NCBI RefSeq assembly: GCF_036013525.1
Contig: NZ_CP107853.1
Coordinates: 682,001 to 746,000 of the forward strand
Direction of reading: 5' to 3'
DNA length: 64,000 nt
Source: Nonomuraea sp. NBC_00507
GTDB taxonomy: Bacteria; Actinomycetota; Actinomycetes; Streptosporangiales; Streptosporangiaceae
Shown here: one piece after another, positions 25,003 through 34,161 of the stretch
Position numbering within the stretch: position 1 is the first letter of the stretch
How the letters are laid out: every line of letters begins with the position of its first letter
Notes under the pieces: model-generated
What the model was told of the DNA's origin: nothing
Seen by the model: the letters and a program-made list of their open reading frames with translations, nothing else
Databases searched by the model: none
Made by a program: the position numbers and the translations under genes

Positions 25003-26511
25003 TCACCTGATGGACAGCGTGGTCATGTCCAGGACCAGTTGGGGTGCGATCGAGAACAGGATCGCCGCTGCCACGGCCAGGCCCATCGCGGGCCAGATCG
25101 CCGGTGACGGGCGGTGCGCGGCGGGCGCCGTGGCCTCTGCCGGGGTGAACAGGCGTGCCGTCCAGACGGCGTAGTAGTAGAGGCCGATCACCGTGTTGAC
25201 GGCCATGACCAGCGCGAGCCAGCCGGTGCCGCTCTCGATGATCTCGCGGAAGACGAAGACCTTGGCGAAGAGCCCGGCCAGGCCCGGCGGCAGACCGGCC
25301 AGGCAGACCAGGCAGAACGCGAGCGCGATGCCCGCCGCCCGGTTGCGGTAGACCAGGCCGCGGTAGTCGTCGAGCTCGTTGCGGGCGGCTGTTCTGGAGA
25401 CGAGCATGACGACCGCGAACGCGCCGAGGTTCATGGCCGCGTAGATGACGAGGTAGGCGGTGGACGCGCCGATCGCGCCCGCCGTGCCGACCGCCAACGG
25501 GGCCAGGATGTAGCCGGACTGAGCCACCGAGGACCAGGCCAGCAGGCGTACGGCCGAACGCTGGCGCAGGGCGAGCAGGTTGCCCACCGTCATGGTCAGC
25601 GCGGAGATGATCGCGATGATCGGGGCCCAGGTGGCGGCCTGCCCGGACAACGCCGCGACCAGGATGAGGATCAGCCCGGCGAACCCCGTCGCCTTCGAAA
25701 TGACCGACAGCAGAGCGGCCACCGGGATGGGAGCGCCCTGGTAGACGTCGGCCGCCCAGGAGTGGAACGGCACGGCGGCGATCTTGAATGCGAACCCGGC
25801 CACGACGAGGACGACACCGACCGTGACCACGGCGGGCAGGCCCTGGTCGGCGGGCAGCGCCGCGCCCGGCGCGGGGATCTGGCCGCTGAAGACGGCGGCC
25901 AGGCGGGACAGGTAGACCGTCCCGGCGATGCCGTACAGGAGGGAGACGCCGAACAGCATGATCGCCGTGGAGACGACGGACACGACGAACAGCTTCACGG
26001 CCGCCTCGGAGGAGCGCCCGTCGTAGCGCTTCAGCGCGGTCAGGGCGAACACCGGGAGCGAGACGAGCTCCAGTGCCACCACCAGCATGATCAGGTCCCG
26101 GGAGGCAGGCAGGCTCACCGCGCCCACGAGGGTGCAGAGCAGGAGGAAATACCACTCACCGACCGGGATGCCGCCGCCTGCCAGCTCGGTCATCGACATC
26201 AGGACGACGACCACGGCCGCCACCAGCACCAGGCCCGCGAAGACGAGCGTGAAGCCGTCCGCGACGAAGGAACAGAGCGTCCCCTCGGTGGTGAGATGGG
26301 GAGGGACGCAGAAGGTCTGGCCGCCGCCGGTCGCCGTCTGGGCGATGACGAAGCCCAGGGAGGTCAGGACGCCGGCGAGCGTGGTCAGGCCCAGCGTGGT
26401 CTTCGTACGCAGGCGGGCTGGGAGGAAGGCGTCGAGCAGCAGCACCAGGCCGGCCACGACGGCCAGCACCAGCGGGGGCGCGATGACGAAGTAGTCGATC
26501 TGCTGGATCAT
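25003..26511 (-). CDS. nuoN: NADH-quinone oxidoreductase subunit N
   Basis: 502 residues, an antiporter-like proton-pumping subunit with about 14 transmembrane helices. Conserved residues appear in KLFVVSVVSTAIMLFGVSLL (the pump lysine and neighbours), AFKIAAVPFHSWAADVYQGA (helix 7-8 lysine and HSW) and AGLPPGLAGLFAKVFVF. ATG 26511 overlaps the nuoM stop as ATGA, so translation is coupled. It is the last gene of the nuoI-N transcription unit. It belongs to a complex I set that lacks nuoD-G here. Confidence 0.95.
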   Translation of the reverse strand: MIQQIDYFVIAPPLVLAVVAGLVLLLDAFLPARLRTKTTLGLTTLAGVLTSLGFVIAQTATGGGQTFCVPPHLTTEGTLCSFVADGFTLVFAGLVLVAAVVVVLMSMTELAGGGIPVGEWYFLLLCTLVGAVSLPASRDLIMLVVALELVSLPVFALTALKRYDGRSSEAAVKLFVVSVVSTAIMLFGVSLLYGIAGTVYLSRLAAVFSGQIPAPGAALPADQGLPAVVTVGVVLVVAGFAFKIAAVPFHSWAADVYQGAPIPVAALLSVISKATGFAGLILILVAALSGQAATWAPIIAIISALTMTVGNLLALRQRSAVRLLAWSSVAQSGYILAPLAVGTAGAIGASTAYLVIYAAMNLGAFAVVMLVSRTAARNELDDYRGLVYRNRAAGIALAFCLVCLAGLPPGLAGLFAKVFVFREIIESGTGWLALVMAVNTVIGLYYYAVWTARLFTPAEATAPAAHRPSPAIWPAMGLAVAAAILFSIAPQLVLDMTTLSIR

Positions 26512-28136
26512 GAGATGGCTCCCAGCAGGGTCTGCACGGCCGGCGTGGTGAGGGAGAGCAGGAGGCCTGGCCAGAGGCCGAGCAGGAGGATCAGGGCGAC
26601 GAGCGGCGTCCAGGCCAGCAGTTCGTAGGTCCTGATGTCGGCTGCCGCCGCCGGCGCCAGGACGGCGATCTGTTGCGGCGGCGAGTCGAGGGGGACGACG
26701 GGGCGTTCGTCCGGGGTTTCGCGGACCAGGCGGTCGTCCGCGGCTTCTGGCGGGAGGTCCGCGATCAGTAGGGGGCGGCCGTGGGTGACGCGGGAGAGCA
26801 TCACCAGGAAGTACGCGGCCGTCAGGACCGCGCCCAGGCCGCCGATCGCCATGTAGGTGAGGAACAGGCCGCGCGGCAGGCCGGTCGCCGGCTGATAGGA
26901 GCCGTAGAGCGCCAGCATCTCGCCCCAGAACCCGGCCAGCCCGGGCAACCCGAGCGAGGCGATCGACGCGTAGGTCAGCAACGATCCGAGCCGCGGCAAC
27001 GTTGTCAGCATGCCGCCGCCCAGCGACGGCATGTCGGCGGTGTGGTAGCGCTCCTTGATCGCGCCGGCCAGGAAGAAGAGCAGACCCGTGATCAGACCGT
27101 GGGCGACGTTGGCGAAGAGCGCGCCATTGATGCCGACCGGAGTCAGCGTGGCGAAGCCGAGCAGGACGAAGCCCATGTGGCCGACCGAGGAGTAGGCGAT
27201 CATACGTTTGAGGTCGTGCTGGGCGAGGCACGCCAGGGCCCCGTACACGATGCCGACCACCGCGAACGCGCCCAGCCACGGCGCCACCGCCGCCGCCCCC
27301 TCGGGGAGGATGGGGATGGCGATCCTGGCGAAGCCGTACGTGCCCATCTTCAGCAGCACCCCGGCCAGCAGCACCGAGCCCACGGTGGGTGCCTCCGTAT
27401 GGGCGTCGGGCAGCCAGGTGTGCAGCGGCCACATGGGGGTCTTGACCGCCAGGCCGATGCCGATCGCCACGAACGCCAGGATCTGCACCGATCTCGCCAT
27501 GCCGCTGCCCTGGGCCGCGCTCAGCGCCTCGATGTCGAGCGTGCCGGTCTGGGCCCAGACGAGCAGCAGGCCGAGCAGCATCACCACCGAGCCGAGCAGC
27601 GTGTAGAGGATGAACTTGATCGACGCCGCCCGCCGGCCCTCGCCGCCCCAGATGCCGATCAGGAAGTACATCGGGATCAGCACGATCTCGAAGAACACGA
27701 AGAAGAGCAGCAGGTCGAGGGCGAGGAACGTGCCGATCATGCCGACTTCGAGCACGAGCAGCGTGAACACCAGCGCCCTCGGCCTGGTGCTCATCAGCTG
27801 GCCGGGGGCTCGGGCGCTGCCCCAGGAGAGATAGACGAAGCACAGGAAGGTCAGCAGGGCCGTCAGCGCGATCAGCGGCAGCGAGATCCCGTCGAGGCCG
27901 AGGTGGAAGCGGAGCCCGAGTCCCGGGATCCAAGGGATGTCCACCTCGAACTGCTGCCGCGCGGCCTGGCCATAGTCGAACATCGCCACCAGCAGGGCTG
28001 CCAGGGCCAGGGTGATGCCCGAAAGGATCAGTCCGTACGTGCGCAGCGCCGGGCGGAGGGCCTGCGGGGCCAGGACGAGGGCGAGTGCGCCCAGCAGCGG
28101 CACGGCCAGCAGCGAGACGGGAATCCAGCCCATCAT
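26508..28136 (-). CDS. nuoM: NADH-quinone oxidoreductase subunit M
   Basis: 542 residues. Signatures include FFVFFEIVLIPMYFLIGIWG (the essential glutamate of helix 5), [20 protein letters not shown] and AQHDLKRMIAYSSVGHMGFV. ATG 28136 with GGTGG upstream is the start; a second ATG follows directly. The segment between the last helices (about residues 440-500, PLLIADLPPEAADDRLVRET onward) is longer and more polar than usual. The start overlaps the stop of a repeat-built mini-ORF that separates it from nuoL. Confidence 0.95.
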   Translation of the reverse strand: MMGWIPVSLLAVPLLGALALVLAPQALRPALRTYGLILSGITLALAALLVAMFDYGQAARQQFEVDIPWIPGLGLRFHLGLDGISLPLIALTALLTFLCFVYLSWGSARAPGQLMSTRPRALVFTLLVLEVGMIGTFLALDLLLFFVFFEIVLIPMYFLIGIWGGEGRRAASIKFILYTLLGSVVMLLGLLLVWAQTGTLDIEALSAAQGSGMARSVQILAFVAIGIGLAVKTPMWPLHTWLPDAHTEAPTVGSVLLAGVLLKMGTYGFARIAIPILPEGAAAVAPWLGAFAVVGIVYGALACLAQHDLKRMIAYSSVGHMGFVLLGFATLTPVGINGALFANVAHGLITGLLFFLAGAIKERYHTADMPSLGGGMLTTLPRLGSLLTYASIASLGLPGLAGFWGEMLALYGSYQPATGLPRGLFLTYMAIGGLGAVLTAAYFLVMLSRVTHGRPLLIADLPPEAADDRLVRETPDERPVVPLDSPPQQIAVLAPAAAADIRTYELLAWTPLVALILLLGLWPGLLLSLTTPAVQTLLGAIS

Positions 28137-28261
28137 GCGGACACCACCGCCCAAACGCTCACGGGCCGTTCGGTCATGCGAACACCACCGCCCAAGCGCT
28201 TCACGGGCCGTTCGGTCATGCGAACACCACCGCCCAAGCGCTTCACGGGCCGTCCGGTCAT
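28133..28261 (-). CDS. Mini-ORF of three 14-codon repeats bridging nuoL and nuoM
   Basis: On the minus strand an ATG overlaps the nuoL stop (ATGA). It is followed by three tandem 14-codon units: [28 protein letters not shown], then MTERPVSVWAVVSA. A TGA then overlaps the ATGATG start of nuoM. The 42-residue product would be basic and low-complexity. Copy 3 has lost one base in the middle, which shifts its end and puts the stop on the nuoM start. Each unit carries a GGGCGGTGGTG ribosome-site-like tract. Whether the peptide matters or only the coupling does is unknown. Confidence 0.5.
   Translation of the reverse strand: MTGRPVKRLGGGVRMTERPVKRLGGGVRMTERPVSVWAVVSA
28134..28260. repeat. Three tandem 41/42-bp repeats between nuoL and nuoM
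   Basis: CATGCGAACACCACCGCCCA begins units at 28175 and 28217, with a variant at 28134 (one base shorter) and the origin of the duplication at the nuoL end at 28259. Units are nearly identical and all contain the GAACGGCCCGTGA segment in inverse. They amount to an expanded intergenic spacer that preserves reading frame. Confidence 0.85.
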
Positions 28262-30240
28262 GCGAACATCACCGCCCCTACCGCGATCAGGAGGACACCG
28301 GCCAGGATGCCGCTGATGTAGAGCTGGACGTTGCCGTTCTGGGCCAGGCGCAGCACCCCGGCCAATCCGCGGGCCGACCTGCCGGAGCCGCGGACCGCGC
28401 CGTCCACGACCACGTCGTCCGTCCTGACGACGAGCCTGGCCAGGGCCAGGACCGGGCGGACGAACAACGCGGCGTACAGCTGGTCCACATGGAACGCCTG
28501 CTCACATGGCGCCCGCAACGGGCCCAGCAGGCGTGCGGGGTCGGCGATGGGGTCGATGCGCCAGAAGGCGTAGACCACCCCCGCGCCGAGCAGCGCGAGC
28601 ACGACGCTGATGGCGGCCACGCCCAGATCCACGTGGAGTTCGCCGGCGAAGCCGAGCAGGAGCGCGGGGACGGAGAGGAGGATGAGGGGCACCAGCATCG
28701 TCCGCGGGGCTTCCGTGACGTCCACGACGTGGGCCGTGCCGGGTTCGGGCTCGGGCAACGCAACCGCCCTCGCCTCGCCGAAGAACGTGCGGAGCCAGGC
28801 TCGGGTGGCGTACGCGCCGGTGACGGCCACGGTGGCGAGGCCGCAGCCGTAAAGCAGGAGCGCTGCCGCGTCCGTCAGCGTGCCGGTCGCCAGGGCGTCG
28901 TCCATAGCCGCCAAGATCGCGTCCTTGCTGAAGAAACCGCTGGCCGGAGGGATGCCCATGAGGGCGGCGAAGCCGATCGTCATCGTCACGAACGTGATCG
29001 GCAGTTCCCTGCGCAGGCCACCCATCTGCGTCATCAGGTTGGAGCCGACGTGGTGGATCACCGCTCCGGCGCAGAGGAACAGCAGCGCCTTGAACGCGCC
29101 ATGTGTCAGCAGGTGGAAGATGGCCGACGTGTCGGAGCCCGCGGCCAGGCCGCCGGCCATGTAGGCGAGCTGGCTGACCGTGGAGTAGGCGAGCACCCGT
29201 TTCAAGTCATCCTGCGCCAGCGCGGCCAGGGCGGCGCCGAGCATGCCCAGTGCCGCCACGACGGCCAGCACGTCCATCGTGGGCGGGGCTTCGCGGAAGA
29301 CGTCGAAGAGCCTGGCGACGATGAAGATCCCGGCGGCGACCATGGTGGCGGCGTGGATCAGCGCGCTGATCGGCGTCGGGCCCGCCATGGCGTCGGGGAG
29401 CCAGGTGTGCAGCGGGACCTGGGCGCTCTTACCGGCCACACCGGCCAGGAGGAGCATGGTGGCGGTTACGGTGGTGGCCGTGGACATCTCCGGCACCTTG
29501 GCCAGGACGTCGGCGATGCGGAAACTGCCCGCCGCCTGGCCCAGCACGAAGATCCCGAAGAGGAAGCCGACGTCACCGAGGCGGGTCACGAGGAACGCCT
29601 TCACCGCGGCGCGCGAATTGCCCCGGTCCTCCCACCAGTGGCCGATGAGCAGGTAGGAGCAGAGGCCCATGATCTCCCAGCCGACGTAGAGGACCAGGAG
29701 GTCCCCTGCGTAGACGACCAGGAGCATCGCGCTGGTGAACAGGCTGATGAAAGCGCTGTAGGAGGGGTAGCGCGGGTCGTCTTTGAGGTATCCGACCGAA
29801 TAGACCTGAACGGCCAGGGCTACGAGCGTGACCAGGACGCCGAGGAGGCTGGACAGAGGATCGGCCTGGAGGGTGAGCGAGATCGGGATGGCGCCGGTGG
29901 TCACCGTGCCGTAGGTCTGGCCTGTGGGCTGTGGTGCCGTGGTGGTGCCCGCCAGGAACGCGAAGCCCGGGTCCCAGGCCAGCCAGGCTGCCAGCACTGC
30001 CGAGGCGGCGGTGGGCAGGATGGCCAGCCAAGCCGCCCGGGCATTCGCACGCTGCCCGTCGGTTGCCGCGGTCTGGGGGGCAGTGTCGCTTCCGCTGCCA
30101 TGGGGCGGCGGGTGAATGGCGGCTGGGCGCGGCGGGTGAATGGCGGCGGCTGGGCGTCGGCGGGGCCAGCGTGAAAGCAGCAGGCCCGCGAAGGCGGCCA
30201 GGAAGGGCAGGAGGACGGCCAGCAGGGGGAAGGTCGTCAT
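28258..30240 (-). CDS. nuoL: NADH-quinone oxidoreductase subunit L
   Basis: 660 residues. Signatures include [20 protein letters not shown] (essential Glu), [35 protein letters not shown] and [20 protein letters not shown]. The C-terminal part carries the lateral helix and last transmembrane segment ([20 protein letters not shown]). Near the N-terminus lies an unusual insertion of about 25 residues with a repeated RPAAIHPP motif, encoded by a short tandem DNA repeat at about 30111-30152. The start overlaps the nuoK stop (ATGA). Confidence 0.95.
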   Translation of the reverse strand: MTTFPLLAVLLPFLAAFAGLLLSRWPRRRPAAAIHPPRPAAIHPPPHGSGSDTAPQTAATDGQRANARAAWLAILPTAASAVLAAWLAWDPGFAFLAGTTTAPQPTGQTYGTVTTGAIPISLTLQADPLSSLLGVLVTLVALAVQVYSVGYLKDDPRYPSYSAFISLFTSAMLLVVYAGDLLVLYVGWEIMGLCSYLLIGHWWEDRGNSRAAVKAFLVTRLGDVGFLFGIFVLGQAAGSFRIADVLAKVPEMSTATTVTATMLLLAGVAGKSAQVPLHTWLPDAMAGPTPISALIHAATMVAAGIFIVARLFDVFREAPPTMDVLAVVAALGMLGAALAALAQDDLKRVLAYSTVSQLAYMAGGLAAGSDTSAIFHLLTHGAFKALLFLCAGAVIHHVGSNLMTQMGGLRRELPITFVTMTIGFAALMGIPPASGFFSKDAILAAMDDALATGTLTDAAALLLYGCGLATVAVTGAYATRAWLRTFFGEARAVALPEPEPGTAHVVDVTEAPRTMLVPLILLSVPALLLGFAGELHVDLGVAAISVVLALLGAGVVYAFWRIDPIADPARLLGPLRAPCEQAFHVDQLYAALFVRPVLALARLVVRTDDVVVDGAVRGSGRSARGLAGVLRLAQNGNVQLYISGILAGVLLIAVGAVMFA

Positions 30241-30848
30241 CGCCGGCCACCTCGCTTCACCGGCTGCTCGCTTCCGTGGCCGTCCTGGGCGTCTCCCTGA
30301 GGGCCTCGGTGCTCCCGGGGCTCCGGCGCGTCGGCTGTGCTGTCGCCATCGGAGTCAGGGGCGCCGTGGGACGGCTGTGCTGTGGGAGTGAGCGTGGGGT
30401 CGGGCCTATCCCCCGGGAGGCTCGCCTGAGCGCGTGCCGGTGCCGTCAGGCCGTCTGTCGTGGCTTCGGTGGGTGGAGAGGCTGGCGCGGCTTCCGTGGG
30501 CAAAGAGGCAGACGTGGTGATGAGGGCCGGAGGGTCGTCGGGGGGCTCGGCGAGGTCGCGGAGGTGGTCGATGTCGACCGTGCGGCGGTTGCGGTAGAGG
30601 GCGAGGACGATCGCGAGGCCCAAGCCCACTTCGGCGGCCGCGATGACGATGACGAAGAGGGTGAGCACCTGGCCGCTGTGCAGGCGGTCACGGAGCCATA
30701 CGTCGAACGCCACCAGGTTGAGGTTGACGGCGTTGAGCATCAACTCGACCGACATCAGCACGAGGATCGTGTTGCGGCGGGCGAGCACGCCGTAGACGCC
30801 GATGGAGAAGAGGAGAGCGGAGACGACTGCCGGGTAGACGATATGCAC
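30237..30848 (-). CDS. nuoK: NADH-quinone oxidoreductase subunit K with long C-terminal tail
   Basis: 203 residues, twice the usual ~100. Residues 1-98 are a normal NuoK with three transmembrane helices and the conserved glutamates in [20 protein letters not shown] and [19 protein letters not shown]. From residue ~100 a hydrophilic, Pro/Ala/Thr/Asp-rich and probably disordered tail follows (e.g. [20 protein letters not shown]). The stop overlaps the nuoL ATG, so the tail is in frame and real unless there is an error. GTG 30848 shares its G with the nuoJ TAG. Confidence 0.93.
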   Translation of the reverse strand: MHIVYPAVVSALLFSIGVYGVLARRNTILVLMSVELMLNAVNLNLVAFDVWLRDRLHSGQVLTLFVIVIAAAEVGLGLAIVLALYRNRRTVDIDHLRDLAEPPDDPPALITTSASLPTEAAPASPPTEATTDGLTAPARAQASLPGDRPDPTLTPTAQPSHGAPDSDGDSTADAPEPREHRGPQGDAQDGHGSEQPVKRGGRR

Positions 30849-31474
30849 TAATGACCCCCGGTTTGATCGGGTGCCGAGCTACCGCCGGTCTGACGGCGTC
30901 CCGAATTTCCCGCGGAATCGCCTGTTTGGTCTGGTGGTGAGCCGCCGGGGATGTCCGTACGGGACAGCACGATGGCGCCGATCAGCGCGGCGAGCAGCAG
31001 CACGGACAGGGCCTCGAAGGGCAGCACCCAGGTCGCGAATATGCTTGCGCCCAATTCCTTGGCGGCGCCCGGGCCGGGTGTCAGCGGTGTGTACGCCGTG
31101 CGGAATCCGTCGATCACCACCGTGACCAGGATCGCGGCCGTCGCCAGCGCCACAAGGGCAGAGACGAGCCGGTTGCCGCTGTCGAGGTCCGCGGAGCGGC
31201 CGATGGGGGCTCGGGTGAGCATGATGCCGAACAACAGCAGCACGACCACCGCGCCCACGTAGATCAGCACCTGGACCCAGGCCACGAACTCGGCCGTCAG
31301 CACCAGGTAACAACCCGCCAGGGCCCCGAAGCACACCACGAGCCAGAGGGCCGCGTGGACCAGTTGCCTGGTCGTGACGACAAGCAGCGCCGATCCAACC
31401 GCTACCGCACCCAGCAGCAAGAACACTATTTCTTGCCCGGTGGGTGACAGGTAGGAGGGCACCGCTTCGGTCAC
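30848..31474 (-). CDS. nuoJ: NADH-quinone oxidoreductase subunit J
   Basis: 208 residues with five transmembrane helices. [20 protein letters not shown] contains the conserved pi-bulge helix region (YVGAVVVL). The C-terminus is extended with [20 protein letters not shown], a Gly/Ser/Pro-rich tail holding two PDQTG units. Start and stop overlap the neighbours (nuoI before, nuoK after), as in a tightly coupled operon. Confidence 0.94.
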   Translation of the reverse strand: MTEAVPSYLSPTGQEIVFLLLGAVAVGSALLVVTTRQLVHAALWLVVCFGALAGCYLVLTAEFVAWVQVLIYVGAVVVLLLFGIMLTRAPIGRSADLDSGNRLVSALVALATAAILVTVVIDGFRTAYTPLTPGPGAAKELGASIFATWVLPFEALSVLLLAALIGAIVLSRTDIPGGSPPDQTGDSAGNSGRRQTGGSSAPDQTGGH

Positions 31475-32754
31475 GACTCCTCCTCGGACTCCCTTGTTTC
31501 GTCAGGGCCGAGCCGTCCGGGCGGGCGGATGGACCGTGGGTCGGCCATCTTGCGCCTGCGGGGGCTCGCGGCAGAAGTCTGCTCCTCCGGCTCGGGCCGT
31601 GGTTGCGGATCGGCCGAGGCTGTGGACAACTTTTCTGCGGTTGCATCGCCTGTGGATGAAGCCGGTCCCTGGGACTGCTCTTCAGCCTCGCCCGTGACGT
31701 GCTCTCCAGCCTCGCCCGTGACGTGCCCTCCAGCCTCGCCCGTGACGGCCTCGCCCTCGGAGCGGTCGGGGAGAGCGCCGGGTGGTCTGATTCCGCGTAC
31801 GTTCGACATCGGCCGGCGTTCGCGCTGAGGCCTGCCTGTGGGGCCTGCTGGCGTTTGCGGGCCCTCGCCGGGCGCGTTCGTCGTCGGTTTCGCCTCTTGC
31901 GCGTGGGCCGTGGGGCCCGTCCTCGCGGCGTCGTCGGCCGCTTCCGCGCCTGTGGGGGTGGTTGTCGCGCCTGCGCTGGTCTGTTCCGACGTGGCGTCGC
32001 GGGCAGGCGTACGGTCCGTTGGCTCGGCGCCGGTGCCAGCGGGCTCGGTGCCGGCGGGCTCGGCCGACGTGGGCTGTTCGGCACTCGGGCTAGCGGGCTG
32101 TTCGGTGGCGGGGCCCGACACGCCTTGGGTGGCCGGACGGGACGGACGGTCGGCGGACGGGCCGGTGCCGCGGTCAGAGGCCGGGCGTGAGGGGCGGTCG
32201 GCGGACGGGCCGGTGCCGCGATCCGCAGGTGGGCGGGGGGAGCGGTCCGGGGCCGGGCGGCGGGGGGCGGCGGTGAGTTCCTTAGGGGGCTCGGCGCCGG
32301 GGTCGTGGGCCGGAGGCGGGGGAACGGTCTGGGTCCACGCCACCAACTGGTCCTTCTCATGCACGAGGTTGCGGATGTCACCCTCGGCGTACTCGAACTC
32401 CGGCGACCAGAAGAGCGCGTCGAACGGGCACACCTCGATGCAGATGCCGCAGTACATGCAGAGGGAGAAGTCGATGGCGAAGCGGTCGAGAACGTTGCGC
32501 TGGCGGGCCCGGCCGCCCTCGGGAGCCGGGATGGTCTCCTTGTGGGAATCGATGTAGATGCACCAGTCGGGGCACTCCCTGGCGCAGAGCATGCAGGAGG
32601 TGCAGTTTTCCTCGACCAGGGCGATGACGCCGCGGCTGCGGGGCGGGAGGTCGGGCTTGACCTCGGGATACTGCTGCGTCACCGATCTACGCAGCATGTG
32701 GCGAAGGGTGATAGACAACCCCTTTGCCAGTCCGACTCCCGGCATCCTCCCCAT
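31471..32754 (-). CDS. nuoI: NADH-quinone oxidoreductase subunit I with very long C-terminal extension
   Basis: About 427 residues against the usual 160-210. The N-terminal 160 residues are a standard two-cluster ferredoxin subunit: [13 protein letters not shown] and [20 protein letters not shown] each bind a 4Fe-4S cluster. The following ~260 residues are Pro/Ala/Thr/Glu-rich, with internal repeats (two copies of [14 protein letters not shown]; three of VTGEAGEH type) and two related [14 protein letters not shown] motifs. Start choices are ATG 32754 or ATG 32745; the frame runs to GTG 32772. It begins the nuoI-N unit and faces a divergent kinase gene across a DnaA-box cluster. Confidence 0.92.
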   Translation of the reverse strand: MGRMPGVGLAKGLSITLRHMLRRSVTQQYPEVKPDLPPRSRGVIALVEENCTSCMLCARECPDWCIYIDSHKETIPAPEGGRARQRNVLDRFAIDFSLCMYCGICIEVCPFDALFWSPEFEYAEGDIRNLVHEKDQLVAWTQTVPPPPAHDPGAEPPKELTAAPRRPAPDRSPRPPADRGTGPSADRPSRPASDRGTGPSADRPSRPATQGVSGPATEQPASPSAEQPTSAEPAGTEPAGTGAEPTDRTPARDATSEQTSAGATTTPTGAEAADDAARTGPTAHAQEAKPTTNAPGEGPQTPAGPTGRPQRERRPMSNVRGIRPPGALPDRSEGEAVTGEAGGHVTGEAGEHVTGEAEEQSQGPASSTGDATAEKLSTASADPQPRPEPEEQTSAASPRRRKMADPRSIRPPGRLGPDETRESEEES

Positions 32755-32802
32755 ATCAACATCATGTCGCACTTAGCGGCGCAGGTGAACTGAGCCAGAG
32801 CG

Positions 32803-32855
32803 TTGTCCCCAGTTTTTTCCACAGTCATCCACAGGCTGGCGGGAGGTTATCCACA
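32803..32855 (+). promoter_or_regulatory. Cluster of DnaA-box-like sequences
   Basis: Within 53 bases lie TTGTCCCCA (32803), TTTTCCACA (32815), TCATCCACA (32825) and TTATCCACA (32847), all in one direction. The last is a perfect DnaA box and the others differ by one or two bases. Starts are 12, 10 and 22 bases apart, i.e. on the same helical face. It lies in the divergent nuoI/kinase promoter region. Confidence 0.65.
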
Positions 32856-32906
32856 AGCTGATGACATGCCCGGTATGAACCGCGACAGGACGATAGTCTC
32901 TCGGCC

Positions 32907-34130
32907 ATGCAGCACAGCCATCAGGTCCGTCCCAGTGGCGGGGCGTGGGCGGCCGCGGTCGCGTGGGCCTGCCTGCCCCTGTTCACGTGCGGACTGGCGA
33001 CCCCGTTCACGATCGGGTTCGCGGCGTTCTGGCTGCGCAGCGCGCTCCAGGCCGCTGCCGCCTCTGTTTACCTGGTCTGCATCGGCTCCTTCGTGATCTC
33101 GGCGCTCGCGTACGCCGAATTCGAGGACATCCCCGAGCCGCTGGGCCTGCTGGTGTCCCTGGGGCTCATTGTCAGCTGGGGCGGCGGTGTCATCCATTCC
33201 GGGATCCTGGTGCCGGCGATGGTGCGGGCGCGGCTCAGAGCGCCTGTGCACACTCCGTACCGGCCGTACCAACAGCCCCGCCAGCACCAGCAGCCGCCGC
33301 CCATGCAGCACGTGGATCTGCACCAGCGGACCACCGCGCCCAGCCACCAGCGGACGCCGGGTGAGCCCGAGTGGGTCGGGCACTATCGGGTGCTCAAGTC
33401 ACTCGGACGTGGCGGGCAGGGGGCCGTTTATCTGGCCGCGGCGCCCAACGGAGTGCGGGTCGCCGTGAAGGTGCTGCACGATCTGGTCGACGAGACGGCG
33501 CGGGCGAGGTTCGCGCGGGAGGTGGAAGCGGCCCGGCGGGTGGCGACGTTTTCCACAGCCCGGGTGCTGGACGTGAACATCACCGGGCAATACCCCTACA
33601 TCGTCAGCGAATACGTGGAGGGGCCGTCGCTGGAGCAGCTCGTCAGGAAGCACGGGCCGCGCGACGAGGACAGCCTGACTCGGCTGGCGTTGTCCACAGC
33701 GGGGGCGTTGGCGGCCATCCACAAGGCGGGGATCGTTCATCGCGACTTCAAGCCGAGCAACGTGCTGATCGGGCATGACGGGCCACGAGTGATCGACTTC
33801 GGGATCGCTCGGGCGCTCGATCAGATGACCATGACGTCCGGGAAAATGGTGGGGACGCCGCCTTACATGTCGCCTGAGCAGTTGTCCGGGGAGACGGTGG
33901 GGCCGGCGTCCGACGTGTTCAGCTGGGCCGTGACGATCGTGTTCGCGGCCACGGGGCGGCCGGCGTTCGGGGAGGACTCCGTACCTGCGGTGTTCAACCG
34001 GGTGCTCACCGTTCATCCCGACTTATCGCCGTTGCCGCCAGCGTTACGCGGGGTTGTGGGGGGTTGTCTGAGCAAGCGGCCTGAGGAGCGGCCGTCGGCC
34101 TCCGATGTGATGTTGGCGATCATCAACTGA
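32907..34130 (+). CDS. Transmembrane Ser/Thr protein kinase (TM domain first)
   Basis: 407 residues. An N-terminal membrane domain (about residues 8-110) has a DUF4190-like start (AAAVAWACLPLFTCGLATPF) and further hydrophobic helices. A short Pro/Gln/His-rich linker follows. The kinase domain then has LGRGGQGAVYLA (P-loop), VAVKVL (Lys), HRDFKPSN (catalytic loop), VIDFGIAR (DFG) and GTPPYMSPEQ. All catalytic residues are present, so it should be active. The order is the reverse of PknB-type receptors and there are no PASTA repeats. It sits between the two halves of the nuo cluster, divergent from nuoI. Confidence 0.9.
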   Translation: MQHSHQVRPSGGAWAAAVAWACLPLFTCGLATPFTIGFAAFWLRSALQAAAASVYLVCIGSFVISALAYAEFEDIPEPLGLLVSLGLIVSWGGGVIHSGILVPAMVRARLRAPVHTPYRPYQQPRQHQQPPPMQHVDLHQRTTAPSHQRTPGEPEWVGHYRVLKSLGRGGQGAVYLAAAPNGVRVAVKVLHDLVDETARARFAREVEAARRVATFSTARVLDVNITGQYPYIVSEYVEGPSLEQLVRKHGPRDEDSLTRLALSTAGALAAIHKAGIVHRDFKPSNVLIGHDGPRVIDFGIARALDQMTMTSGKMVGTPPYMSPEQLSGETVGPASDVFSWAVTIVFAATGRPAFGEDSVPAVFNRVLTVHPDLSPLPPALRGVVGGCLSKRPEERPSASDVMLAIIN

Positions 34131-34161
34131 TCCCGCATGCCGCGGCCGTCGTCACCGGCGT

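Noticed and set aside
24047..26155. Single long frame fusing htpX with part of nuoN
   Set aside because: The upstream part is out of frame with NuoN; only the part after TTG 24898 encodes HtpX.
26781..30174. Very long plus-strand frames opposite nuoL and nuoM
   Set aside because: Products are Gln/Arg/Asp-rich, a typical antisense shadow of hydrophobic GC-rich genes; nuoL and nuoM are certain.
32803..33720. Chromosomal replication origin
   Set aside because: Only about seven scattered DnaA-like boxes are present, with no AT-rich unwinding region and no dnaA, dnaN or gyrB nearby.
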